64,000 nucleotides of DNA from an uncultured Collinsella sp. GTDB taxonomy: Bacteria; Actinomycetota; Coriobacteriia; Coriobacteriales; Coriobacteriaceae. Under the pieces are notes generated by a model. That model ran no database searches. It was not told the origin of the DNA and was given only the letters and a program-made list of their open reading frames with translations. Numbering within the stretch: the stretch's first letter is position 1; each line of letters begins with the position of its first letter. The position numbers and the translations under genes were made by a program. Of the stretch, positions 50,976 to 59,025 are shown piece by piece. Where the stretch lies: assembly GCA_958408685.1 (NCBI GenBank), contig CATYLC010000003.1:1-64000 (forward strand). Direction: 5' to 3'.

Positions 50976-52370
50976 ATGTGCAATGTTTCTCTCAACGGTA
51001 CGCAACCGTCCGATGCCTCCCTGCGCGTCCTGCGCGCGCTTGAGGCGGCTGGTCTTGAGGTTTGGTACGTTGGCGGTTGGGTGCGCGACGCCCTGATGGG
51101 ATGCCCCAGCCACGATGTTGATATGTGCTGTAGCGGCCTGTGGCAGGAGTCCAAGGCGGCGCTCGAGGCCGCTGATATCGCGGTCGTGGAGTCGGGCATT
51201 AAATTTGGCGGAATCACGGCTATTTCCGATGGCGAGCGTATCGAGGTCACCACGTACCGCCTGGATGGCTTTTACACCGATGGGCGCCATCCTCAGAGTG
51301 TCGAGCGTGCCGCCTCGCTCGAGGACGATCTGGCCCGCCGCGACTTTACCGTCAACGCCATGGCCTGGCATCCCGAGCGCGGGCTTGTCGACCGCTACGA
51401 CGGCCAGGGTGATCTGGAGCGCAAGCTGATTCGCGCTGTCGGTGATCCCAAGCGTCGCTTTAACGAGGACGCCCTGCGCATGCTGCGTGCGGTGCGCTTT
51501 GCCTGCCGTCTGGACTTTATGATTGAGCCCGAGACTAAGCGTGCACTTGCCGAGTGCGCGCCGCTGCTCGATGCCGTGGCGCGCGAGCGTGTGGGTATTG
51601 AGCTCGAGGGCATTCTTTCGACCGGTCATGGGGGAGACGCGATGCTTCGCTATCCCGAGCTCATCTGTGCCGCTGTGCCCGAGTTGGCAGCGGGTCGCGG
51701 GTTTGATCAGCGAAGTGTCTACCATGCGTTTAACGTCTACGAGCATATCGCCCGTGTGCTGACAGTGGCAGGGGAGCTGGCGCTGTGCGACGGCGTCGCG
51801 CCATCGTCGAGCCTTATGTGGGCGGCGTTTTTGCACGATGTCTCCAAGCCCGAGTGCTTTACGGTCGATCACGCCGGCAGCGGACACTTCTACGGTCATC
51901 CCGAGCTCGCCGCCAAGAAAGCGCGCGTCATTATGGATCGCCTGGCTCTCTCGCACGACCTGGTGCGCGACGTGTGCCTGCTCATCAAATATCACGACAA
52001 ACCGCTGCGTCCCGAGCGATCCTGCCTGCTCAATATGATGTGTGCGCTTTCTGGCGAGGGCGTCGACACGGCCCGTCTGATTGACGAGCTCATGGACCTT
52101 AAGCGTGCTGACACGCTCGGCAAGGCCCCGTCGTGCTTCTATTACGTTGAGACGATTGAGGAGATGCGCGCGATGGCGCACGAGCTGCTGAAGGCAGGGG
52201 AGCCCTATACGCTCAAGATGCTCGCCATCAACGGCGGCGACCTGATCCGTGCCGGAGTCAAGCCCGGGCCGGAACTGGGTCAGCTTCTCAACTCCGCCCT
52301 CGACGCCGTGATCGAAGACAACATTCCCAACGAGCGCGAAGCTCTTTTGCTCCATCTCAACTTGAATTAG
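50976..52370 (+). CDS. cca: CCA-adding tRNA nucleotidyltransferase
   Basis: The 464-residue product combines an N-terminal class II nucleotidyltransferase head (GGWVRDALMG, then DVDM with the catalytic Asp pair), the RRDFTVNAM motif, and an HD phosphohydrolase domain (AFLHDVSKPECF) at about 255-370. It adds or repairs the 3' CCA of tRNAs. ATG 50976 has AGGAGG eight bases before it; ATG 50970 is too close to it. Two tRNA-Glu genes follow, both with encoded CCA. A weak hairpin closes the gene. Confidence 0.92.
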   Translation: MCNVSLNGTQPSDASLRVLRALEAAGLEVWYVGGWVRDALMGCPSHDVDMCCSGLWQESKAALEAADIAVVESGIKFGGITAISDGERIEVTTYRLDGFYTDGRHPQSVERAASLEDDLARRDFTVNAMAWHPERGLVDRYDGQGDLERKLIRAVGDPKRRFNEDALRMLRAVRFACRLDFMIEPETKRALAECAPLLDAVARERVGIELEGILSTGHGGDAMLRYPELICAAVPELAAGRGFDQRSVYHAFNVYEHIARVLTVAGELALCDGVAPSSSLMWAAFLHDVSKPECFTVDHAGSGHFYGHPELAAKKARVIMDRLALSHDLVRDVCLLIKYHDKPLRPERSCLLNMMCALSGEGVDTARLIDELMDLKRADTLGKAPSCFYYVETIEEMRAMAHELLKAGEPYTLKMLAINGGDLIRAGVKPGPELGQLLNSALDAVIEDNIPNEREALLLHLNLN

Positions 52371-52400
52371 CTACCCAGTTTACCTGCGTGTTCCATAACC

Positions 52401-52425
52401 TGCCGACAATTTTTCGGCAATTTGG
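52401..52425 (+). terminator. Weak hairpin after cca
   Basis: TGCCGA and TCGGCA form a six-pair stem with an A/T-rich loop, followed by ATTTGG. Termination would be inefficient. Confidence 0.4.
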
Positions 52426-52434
52426 AATTTCTTC

Positions 52435-52463
52435 TTGCGCTGACGTTTTTTGTCCCGTAATAT
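52435..52463 (+). promoter_or_regulatory. Promoter of the tRNA-Glu pair
   Basis: TTGCGC (52435-52440) and TAATAT (52458-52463) are separated by 17 bases, about 35 bases before the first tRNA. The spacing and -10 are good. Confidence 0.6.
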
Positions 52464-52497
52464 ATTTACTCGCAGCACGGCAGTGCAGATGTCATGT

Positions 52498-52574
52498 GGC
52501 CCGTTCGTCTAGCGGTTTAGGACGCCGCCCTCTCAAGGCGGAGATCACCAGTTCGAATCTGGTACGGGCTACCA
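52498..52574 (+). tRNA. tRNA-Glu (anticodon CTC), copy 1
   Basis: This 77-base tRNA has the acceptor stem GGCCCGT/ACGGGCT with a G-U end pair, anticodon stem CCGCC/GGCGG around CTCTCAA giving anticodon CTC (Glu), the TTCGAAT T-loop and an encoded CCA. It is identical to copy 2, 22 bases downstream. Confidence 0.96.
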
Positions 52575-52596
52575 CTTCTTTTCTGCTGAGGCTTAT

Positions 52597-52673
52597 GGCC
52601 CGTTCGTCTAGCGGTTTAGGACGCCGCCCTCTCAAGGCGGAGATCACCAGTTCGAATCTGGTACGGGCTACCA
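52597..52673 (+). tRNA. tRNA-Glu (anticodon CTC), copy 2
   Basis: This gene is identical in sequence to copy 1, with the same stems, anticodon and encoded CCA. The pair is followed by a strong terminator, so both are probably cut from one transcript. Confidence 0.96.
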
Positions 52674-52683
52674 CGTATCTGAT

Positions 52684-52716
52684 ACCCGGACTTCGCATGG
52701 AAGGCCGGGTTTTTTA
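52684..52716 (+). terminator. Terminator of the tRNA-Glu pair
   Basis: ACCCGGACTTC and GAAGGCCGGGT form a stem with one mismatch, followed by TTTTTATTTT. Confidence 0.9.
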
Positions 52717-52823
52717 TTTTCAAACAACCGTCTGCAATTCCCGTTTGAACCAGAGCTTTGCGTTCTGCCTATGGCCCTTACGGGTACAATATCCAAGATA
52801 TTTTGACTGTTAGAAGGAGTCTC

Positions 52824-54131
52824 ATGACGGAGTCCTCTCAGCATACGTCTAAGCCCCAGGTCGAGGTTGAGGCCTCGGGCGGAGATGACAATAAGAGCGC
52901 ACGCCGCGGCGCCATCTTTATCGGCGTTGTGCTGGTGGGTTATATCGTCTATCTGGTGGTAACCGGGCAGATGGGGCAGTTCTGGGCCGCTATGTCGAGC
53001 GTCCAGGCGCCATGGCTCGTTGTCGCGTGTCTTTGCATGTTCATGTATCTGTTCTTTGGCATTGTGGCCTATGCGATCGCCGTCTGGCTCGACCCATATT
53101 CGCCCGTCGGCATCCGCGACCTGATCTCGGTCGAGGCGAGTGGCATCTTCTTTGGCAACCTGACGCCCATGATGATGGGCTCGACTCCCGCCCAGATCTA
53201 CCGCCTGACCAAAGCGGGCCAAAATGTCGGCGAGGCCGGAGCAACGCAGTTCACGCGCTTTATCGTGTACCAGTTTGGCCTCGTTGCCTGGGGCGCTATC
53301 CTACTGCTTGCTCGCATGCCGTTTTTTGCCGAGCGCTATGGCGACATGACGTTGCTGTGCGTCTTTAGCTTTGGTGGGCACTGCTGCATCTTGCTGGGCA
53401 TCTTCGCCGTCGCGCTCATGCCTAAGACCGTCACGCGCGTCGCCCATTGCATCATCAATTGGCTTGAGCGCATTGGTGTCTCGGCCAGTAAGATCGAGGG
53501 ATGGCGCACGTTTGTCGATGGCGAGATCTACTCCTTCTCCGAGAAGTTCAAGCTTTCAGCCGGACATTTTTCTTCCATGCTGCTCACGGTGGTCATCACC
53601 ATGCTGCAACTCGCGTTTTTCTACCTCGTGCCGTATTTCCTGATGCTTGCCTTTGGCCACCATGAGGTCGACTTTTTCTCGGTCATGGCCGCGAGCGCCT
53701 TTGTCCAGCTGCTGAGCTCTGCGGTCCCCCTGCCCGGTGGAACTGGTGGCGCTGAGGGCGGCTTTGCATTGTTCTTGGGTCATTTCTTTGGGTCGGCTTC
53801 GACCGCCGGCTATCTGCTGTGGCGCCTCATTACGTTTATTGCGCCGACCATTTTGGCTGCGCCCCTGCTGGGCCTTAAGAGCGCCCACAACGAGAGCATC
53901 CATGCGCGCTGGGATCGCGTGATGCGCAAGCTCGGCCGCACGCCTCAGACGCCCTCTGCGCCCACTAAGCCGCACCCCGCGAATGCTGTTACTGTTGATC
54001 CCAAGAAGCAGGCTCAGAAGGCTTCTGGGACCGCTAAGCCGGCTCATAAAGCCTATGTGCGCCAGACAGGCGATGGTATTCGCGTATCTCCGTCGGTCCT
54101 TAATAAGAAGAAGCACCCTAAGTCGCAGTAG
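52824..54131 (+). CDS. UPF0104/LPG synthase-like membrane protein
   Basis: This 435-residue protein has about eight transmembrane segments and resembles the flippase/synthase membrane domain of the lysylphosphatidylglycerol synthase TM (UPF0104, AglD/MprF-like) family. Landmarks are GNLTPMMMGSTPAQIYRL and, near residue 300, SAVPLPGGTGGAEGGF. The N- and C-termini are hydrophilic and the tail is Pro/Lys-rich. There is no aminoacyltransferase domain. ATG 52824 follows AAGGAG. Function is limited to a lipid-handling guess. Confidence 0.8.
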   Translation: MTESSQHTSKPQVEVEASGGDDNKSARRGAIFIGVVLVGYIVYLVVTGQMGQFWAAMSSVQAPWLVVACLCMFMYLFFGIVAYAIAVWLDPYSPVGIRDLISVEASGIFFGNLTPMMMGSTPAQIYRLTKAGQNVGEAGATQFTRFIVYQFGLVAWGAILLLARMPFFAERYGDMTLLCVFSFGGHCCILLGIFAVALMPKTVTRVAHCIINWLERIGVSASKIEGWRTFVDGEIYSFSEKFKLSAGHFSSMLLTVVITMLQLAFFYLVPYFLMLAFGHHEVDFFSVMAASAFVQLLSSAVPLPGGTGGAEGGFALFLGHFFGSASTAGYLLWRLITFIAPTILAAPLLGLKSAHNESIHARWDRVMRKLGRTPQTPSAPTKPHPANAVTVDPKKQAQKASGTAKPAHKAYVRQTGDGIRVSPSVLNKKKHPKSQ

Positions 54132-54247
54132 GACAGTCGTGCGTTCTTCATGATGCGGGGCATATTTGTGCTGTATGGGGGATAATCCTCTTACGTAGAT
54201 TATCTCTCATCTGTTGATGAATGCTCGCATATCGAAGGGACACGCCC

Positions 54248-54859
54248 ATGGCAACCAGCAAACCGCGTCTTGATCGTCGCATCGTTCGCAGCCGTAATGC
54301 CATCCTTTCCGCTTTCGAGCGCCTGCTCATGGAAAAGCCGCTGGCAGACATTACGGTGAGTGCCATCGCGCGCGAGGCCAATGTCGACCGCAAGACCTTT
54401 TACGTTCACTTTGGTACGGTTGACGGCCTGCTCGATGCCATTGCCGTCGATGTGGTGGAGATGATTGTCGACTCGGTCGAGAAAACGCTTGTTTCCATGG
54501 ACGGCGACACCAACGAGCGCGCCCTGGGCGCGGCGGCGACCTTCTTTAAAACCGTTAACGAGGCACTGTGTAACAACTTGGTGCTCAATCGTCAGCTGAT
54601 CGAGAACATTCCACTCGATGATTTTATGGCTCGTCTTCGTTCGCCGCTCGAACACGAGATTGCCGAGCGCGATCTGCTGCCCCAAGGTCTCAAGGACGAG
54701 ATGTTCGACTACTATCTGGCGTTTTTGCTGTCGGGTATTATCGGTATCTATCGCACGTGGGCATTGTCTGATGGCTCGGTTCCTATCGAGCGCGTCTCGG
54801 AGGTTGCCAACGACCTCACGCTCAACGGCCTGTCGAGCCTGGAATCTCGCTTCGAATAG
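54248..54859 (+). CDS. TetR family transcriptional regulator
   Basis: This 203-residue regulator has an N-terminal TetR helix-turn-helix at about 14-60 (ILSAFERLLMEKPLADITVSAIAREANVDRKTFYVHF in segments) and a helical ligand-binding C-terminal domain. ATG 54248 follows CGAAGGGA. It is transcribed toward the radical SAM gene but convergent with it, with a repeat and a terminator between. Its target is unknown; the upstream membrane-protein gene is a candidate. Confidence 0.87.
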   Translation: MATSKPRLDRRIVRSRNAILSAFERLLMEKPLADITVSAIAREANVDRKTFYVHFGTVDGLLDAIAVDVVEMIVDSVEKTLVSMDGDTNERALGAAATFFKTVNEALCNNLVLNRQLIENIPLDDFMARLRSPLEHEIAERDLLPQGLKDEMFDYYLAFLLSGIIGIYRTWALSDGSVPIERVSEVANDLTLNGLSSLESRFE

Positions 54860-54883
54860 CATCGATAATTCAACAACTTAAAG

Positions 54884-54952
54884 AAGTTGCGGTGGAATAG
54901 GGATTGTTTTGGTTATTGGAAGGCCGATCTAGTCCCTATTTCACCGCAACTT
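54884..54952. repeat. Palindromic intergenic repeat, family A, copy 3
   Basis: AAGTTGCGGTGGAATAGGGA (with TT) and AGTCCCTATTTCACCGCAAC (with TT) form 22-bp arms with one or two mismatches and an inner 25-base A/T-rich spacer. It is between convergent genes, next to a terminator. Confidence 0.85.
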
Positions 54953-54977
54953 AGTAAAACTGTTTTGATGGTAAGGC

Positions 54978-55018
54978 GGAGCAGCCTCGAAGATGAGCCT
55001 CGAGACTGCTCCGTTTCA
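54978..55018. terminator. Terminator between the TetR and radical SAM genes
   Basis: GGAGCAGCCTCGA and TCGAGACTGCTCC form a 13-position stem with one mismatch, followed by GTTTCATT. It may work in one or both directions. Confidence 0.75.
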
Positions 55019-55047
55019 TTTCTGAGCGTTTGTCGTGTGAAGCGGCA

Positions 55048-56481
55048 TTAATCGCCGTTTTTGAGTGTGCGGCCCTGTTTTTCGAACTTGTGCATGTCGC
55101 TATCGGCCATACCCTGCGACTTATCCTCGTGACGCTTGGCGTATAGCGGATCGTCGGAGTCGTTCCAGATGCGGTCGGCGACAGGTGACCATGCCTCGGC
55201 GGCAGCCTGGGTCTTTTCGCGCAGCTGCTCGGGTGACTCCTTCTCGATAAGATCGGTGCTCATTGCGCCACTCTCGGCGACCATTTTGGGCAGCACGTCG
55301 GGATTCTCGAGCATGGGGCATGGTTTGAGGTAGTTGTCGTTGAACGGCATGTTTTCGTAGTACTTCATAAAGAGGGGAGAGCGCAGCGCGTCGAGTAAGC
55401 TCACATCGTGGATGTTGGCGTTTGAGTAGTGGATGAACACGCACGGCTCCACGTCTCCGGCGGCGTTGATGTGCAGGTAGCGGCGGCCGCCGGCGATACA
55501 TCCGCCTACAAACTCGCCGTCGTTTTGGAAGTCGAGCGTAAACAGCGGCTTCTTCTCACGCATTTCGCGGATAAAGTGATACATCTGCTCGCGCTGCTCG
55601 GGCGTGGGCATGAGCTCGGGGGTTGCATTGCGGCCAACCGGCATAAAGTGGAAGTACCAGCAGAAGAGTGCTCCCTCGCCGATCATCCAGTCCATGTTCT
55701 CCTCGGAAGCAACCGTATCGGCATTGGCGCTGGTCCAACAGGTTGAGATACCAAACGGCAAGTCGCGCTCGCGCAGGAGTTTCATGGCGTGCTCGATCTT
55801 TGCGTAGGTACCCTCGCCGCGACGGGCGTCGGTTGTGTGCTCATTGCCCTCGGCGCTGATGGCGGGGACAAAATTACCTACGCGAATCATGTCGTCGCAG
55901 AAGGCCTCGTCGATCAGCGTGGAGTTGGTAAAGCACAGGAATGCGCAGTCCTGGTGTTTCTCGCAAATCCGGATGAGGTCCCGCTTGCGCACCAATGGCT
56001 CGCCACCAGTGTAGATGTAGACGTGGGTACCCAGTGCTTTGCCCTGCGTAACGATAGAGTCGATGTCTTCGAACGAGAGATTCTGCTTGTAGCCGTACTC
56101 GGCGGCCCAGCAGCCCGTGCAATGCAGGTTGCAGGCGCTCGTGGGATCGAGCAGGATGGCCCACGGAACGTTGCACTGGTACTTTTCGCGGTTCTTTTCC
56201 TGCTCTGGCCAAGCAAGCAGGTTGGCGTCGACAATGAGGGTCTTAAGCAGCTTGGTTCGCATCTGGGGATTAAGGCTGAACACACGCATGATCAGGTCAT
56301 ACCAATTGCCGCGGCTCTTGATGACATTGGTGAATGCCTCTCGCTGTACAGGAAATACGCGATTGGGGACCAGCTTGTTCACGAGGTCCATGATTTTGTC
56401 GATGTTTTCTTGTGGGTTGTCGTCGAGATAATCGATGAGCTTGTTGAGCGCTGCACGCTCTGCTGACTGTGTAAGCGACAT
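55048..56481 (-). CDS. Radical SAM protein, possible SPASM-type
   Basis: This 477-residue radical SAM enzyme has the [4Fe-4S] motif CNLHCTGC near residue 118 and the TGGEPL SAM contact. An N-terminal helical region (about 1-100) is unassigned. A cysteine-containing C-terminal half (GGCIAGGRR, EPCVFIHYSN, CPMLENPD) looks like an auxiliary-cluster region of the SPASM/twitch type. ATG 56481 follows AAAGGA. The substrate is unknown and no precursor peptide or partner enzyme is adjacent. Confidence 0.85.
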   Translation of the reverse strand: MSLTQSAERAALNKLIDYLDDNPQENIDKIMDLVNKLVPNRVFPVQREAFTNVIKSRGNWYDLIMRVFSLNPQMRTKLLKTLIVDANLLAWPEQEKNREKYQCNVPWAILLDPTSACNLHCTGCWAAEYGYKQNLSFEDIDSIVTQGKALGTHVYIYTGGEPLVRKRDLIRICEKHQDCAFLCFTNSTLIDEAFCDDMIRVGNFVPAISAEGNEHTTDARRGEGTYAKIEHAMKLLRERDLPFGISTCWTSANADTVASEENMDWMIGEGALFCWYFHFMPVGRNATPELMPTPEQREQMYHFIREMREKKPLFTLDFQNDGEFVGGCIAGGRRYLHINAAGDVEPCVFIHYSNANIHDVSLLDALRSPLFMKYYENMPFNDNYLKPCPMLENPDVLPKMVAESGAMSTDLIEKESPEQLREKTQAAAEAWSPVADRIWNDSDDPLYAKRHEDKSQGMADSDMHKFEKQGRTLKNGD

Positions 56482-56614
56482 GGGTATATCCTTTCACGTG
56501 TGCTTAATGTGTGATAATACCCACTTGTGGATTAAACGAAGTCTAAAGATTTGTAATGTGTCTATTCAACGAATCAATTTAATTTGGGGTGAAGCGTTAT
56601 ACGCCGACACCTTC

Positions 56615-56639
56615 TAAGTCGCGGTGAAATAGTGTCAGA
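56615..56639 (+). repeat. Single arm of palindromic repeat family A
   Basis: TAAGTCGCGGTGAAATAGTG with the following TCAGA matches the left arm of the other copies (AAGTTGCGGTGAAATAG) with a T-to-C change; no right arm is seen nearby. It lies between the radical SAM gene and the ABC gene. Confidence 0.55.
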
Positions 56640-56669
56640 TGGGGATGTGGACGATTTCTTGGACCGCGC

Positions 56670-57980
56670 CTAGGCGTATCCATTGGAATCCTCCAATGCG
56701 CCTTCGCACGCTCGCATGACCTCGATACCATGTGAGCGTGCGAACTCGACGAGCTCTGCGTTGCGGGCGTTTATGGTGCCGAAGGCGGCGGGGCACACGA
56801 TAAGGCGCGCGCAGTGGACGAGGAGCTCTTTGGCGCGGGCTATGGTTTTATCCCCGATCGGCTCGAAGGCGCGCTCGGCCACGCATTCCGTCGCCAGGTC
56901 GTGCGCGAGCTCGCAGTCGATGTCCCCTTCGTGTAGAATGCCCGCGTAGAACGCCTTGCCCTGCCGGATGAGCTGGCGAAACACAGCTGACCCCGTACCT
57001 GCGCCGGCGATGACGAACGTGTGCGCATCGCCGTGTGGACGCCCAATTTCCACGCTGCCGAAGCGCTCGTTGAAGGTGCCATGTTGAAGGCCGTAGAGCT
57101 CGCCAATCGTCTCGCGCGTGAATATGCCCTCGGGTGCGCCGGCGCGGAAGACCCGGCCGTCCTTCACGCAAATCACCTTGTCGGCGCTTTTCTGCGCGAG
57201 CTCGAGTTCGTGGATGGACATGATGACAGCCACATTCCGCGATTTCGCAAGGTGACGAAGTATTCGCAGCAGGTCGATCTGGTAGCGGATATCGAGATAC
57301 GACGTGGGCTCGTCGAGCACGAGCACACGCGGATCCTGCGCGATGGCGCGTGCGAGCATGACGCGCTGGCGTTGCCCGTCGCTTATCTGCATGAAGTCGC
57401 GCTCGGCGAGCTCTTCCACATGTGCGGTTTTCATGGCCTCGTCGACCCGACTATGGTCGTCGGGCGAGAGTGTGCCCATTCGCCCGGTGTAGGGATGCCT
57501 TCCCGCCTCTACGATATCGCGGCAGGTGAGGAGCTCGGTCCGGGGGCGATCTGTCAGCATAACGGCAAGGTTCCTTGCGAACTCCGCAGTCTTCCATCGG
57601 GAAATCTCCCGCCCGTCGAGCTCGACCGCGCCGGCAAGCGGTGCCAGATGGCGTGTGATGGTTTTCAAGATGGTCGACTTGCCCGAGCCGTTCGGCCCGA
57701 TGAGCGCCACGACGTCGCCCGCGCGAACCTCCAGATCGACGCCTTCGACTACGACCTTCTTGTCGTAGCCCGCCGACAGGTCGCTTATGCGGAAAAGCGG
57801 CGCTCCGTCAGCCTGCGTTTCGACCGGGGTTTCGAGGTTCGACTCCGCTCGAAGGAGGCGTTCCGCGCGCAGTTCCGCACGAGCCGAAAGTGTCTTCTGG
57901 CGCTTTCGTGCGAGCTCAGGACTGTCTAAGCATGGAATGTCCCCTCCGAGCGTTTTGGGCCGCGGCACGAATTCCCCCAT
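56670..57980 (-). CDS. ABC transporter ATP-binding protein, BtuD/FecE-like, with N- and C-terminal extensions
   Basis: The product has 436 residues. The ABC domain spans about 60-300, with Walker A GPNGSGKST (95-103), the variant signature ISDGQRQR, Walker B VLVLDEPTSYLD and the switch His in IMSIHELE. It matches ATPases of iron, heme and cobalamin importers. The first 60 residues are an extension partly encoded by repeat family B (residues 15-37). The last 130 residues form an extra domain with a Rossmann-like AGAGTGSAVFRQL and CPAAFGT. ATG 57980 directly follows the permease stop, with GAGG as its ribosome-binding site, and no internal start is evident. Confidence 0.85.
   Translation of the reverse strand: MGEFVPRPKTLGGDIPCLDSPELARKRQKTLSARAELRAERLLRAESNLETPVETQADGAPLFRISDLSAGYDKKVVVEGVDLEVRAGDVVALIGPNGSGKSTILKTITRHLAPLAGAVELDGREISRWKTAEFARNLAVMLTDRPRTELLTCRDIVEAGRHPYTGRMGTLSPDDHSRVDEAMKTAHVEELAERDFMQISDGQRQRVMLARAIAQDPRVLVLDEPTSYLDIRYQIDLLRILRHLAKSRNVAVIMSIHELELAQKSADKVICVKDGRVFRAGAPEGIFTRETIGELYGLQHGTFNERFGSVEIGRPHGDAHTFVIAGAGTGSAVFRQLIRQGKAFYAGILHEGDIDCELAHDLATECVAERAFEPIGDKTIARAKELLVHCARLIVCPAAFGTINARNAELVEFARSHGIEVMRACEGALEDSNGYA
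57871..57937 (+). repeat. Bulged-hairpin repeat, family B, copy 2 (inside a gene)
   Basis: AGTTCCGCACGAGCCGAAAG begins a stem of CGCAC, bulge GAGCC, and GAAAG pairing with CTTTC and GTGCG, ending CAGGACTGT and GCATGGAA. It matches 46311-46374 in flanks and bulge. It lies within the N-terminal coding region of the ABC ATPase on the opposite strand. Confidence 0.75.
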
Positions 57981-59021
57981 CTACCTCACCCGCTTCTTCA
58001 GCATGAGCGCGATAACCACCGGCGCGCCGAAGATGGCGGTGACGGCGCTGATGGAAAGCTCGACGGGAGAGAACAGCGTGCGCGCGATCAAATCGCAGCC
58101 CACGCAGAAGATGGCGCCTCCCAAGAAGCACGCAGGAATCACGCGGATGGGCTTCGACGACTTCAGCGCCGACTTCACGAGATGCGGAACCGCGATGCCT
58201 ACGAACGACACCGGACCAGCGAACGCGGTCACGCAGGCGGAGAGCATGCTCGCTAGAAGGACGAGCACCACGCGGAAGCGTGCGACGTTCACGCCGACGC
58301 TTTTCGCGTAGGCTTCTCCCAGCTGGAAGGCGGAAAGGGGCTTCGATATCGCGAATACGCATGCGCTCACGGTGATCACCACGACCGCGATGACCGCGAT
58401 GTCGTCCCAGCTCGAACCCGAGAAGCTACCCAAAGACCAGTTGTGCAGGTTCACGATGGACTGGTCGTCGGCGAAGGCGATGAGGAAGTTCGTCGCCGCC
58501 GAGCAGATGTATCCCACCATGACGCCCGCCACGATGAGCATGGCCATGGAACTTATGCGCCGTGCGATGAGGAGCACGAAGCCGATGGTGATAAGCGAGC
58601 CCAGAAACGCTGCGGCCACCATGGCCGGCGAGGACATGGCCTGGTTCGCGCCCAGAAGTACGATCATCGTAAGCGCGACGACGAACTTTGCGCCCGAGGA
58701 GACGCCCAAGATGAACGGGTCAGCTATGGGGTTGTTGAAAAACGTCTGCAGCAGGAACCCGGAGAGCGAAAGTGCCCCGCCGAGAAGCACGGCTGAAAGC
58801 ACGCGCGGCAGGCGAATCTCCCAGATGACCTGGCTTTCCATGGAATTGGCCGCGCCGCCCGAAAGGATGCCGGGGATGTGGTCTGCGGGCACGAGCACGC
58901 TCCCGATGCACAGGTTGGCCCCGACGAGCACGATGAGGGCAACAGCGAGCAGCGCCGTCACGACGCGACACCGCGCGGCGCGCCCCGATTCGTCGTATGC
59001 TATGGAAAGCCGGCTTCTCAT
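57981..59021 (-). CDS. ABC transporter permease, BtuC/FecCD-like
   Basis: This 346-residue permease has about nine or ten transmembrane helices and belongs to the FecCD/BtuC family for iron-siderophore, heme and cobalamin import. It shows EIRLPRVLSAVLLGGALSLSG and the FAGPVSFVGIAVPH and EVELSISAVTAIFGAPVV-type coupling segments. It lies between the substrate-binding and ATPase genes, with 4 bases and 0 bases separating it from them, so it is one operon. Confidence 0.92.
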   Translation of the reverse strand: MRSRLSIAYDESGRAARCRVVTALLAVALIVLVGANLCIGSVLVPADHIPGILSGGAANSMESQVIWEIRLPRVLSAVLLGGALSLSGFLLQTFFNNPIADPFILGVSSGAKFVVALTMIVLLGANQAMSSPAMVAAAFLGSLITIGFVLLIARRISSMAMLIVAGVMVGYICSAATNFLIAFADDQSIVNLHNWSLGSFSGSSWDDIAVIAVVVITVSACVFAISKPLSAFQLGEAYAKSVGVNVARFRVVLVLLASMLSACVTAFAGPVSFVGIAVPHLVKSALKSSKPIRVIPACFLGGAIFCVGCDLIARTLFSPVELSISAVTAIFGAPVVIALMLKKRVR

Positions 59022-59025
59022 GGCG

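Noticed and set aside
52498..52673. Direct repeat that could suggest a two-unit CRISPR or other array
   Set aside because: Each unit folds as a complete tRNA-Glu with an encoded CCA, and only two copies are present.
52388..52813. Open frame spanning both tRNA-Glu genes
   Set aside because: It runs through two well-folded tRNAs and a terminator; the repeated peptide simply reflects the duplicated tRNA sequence.
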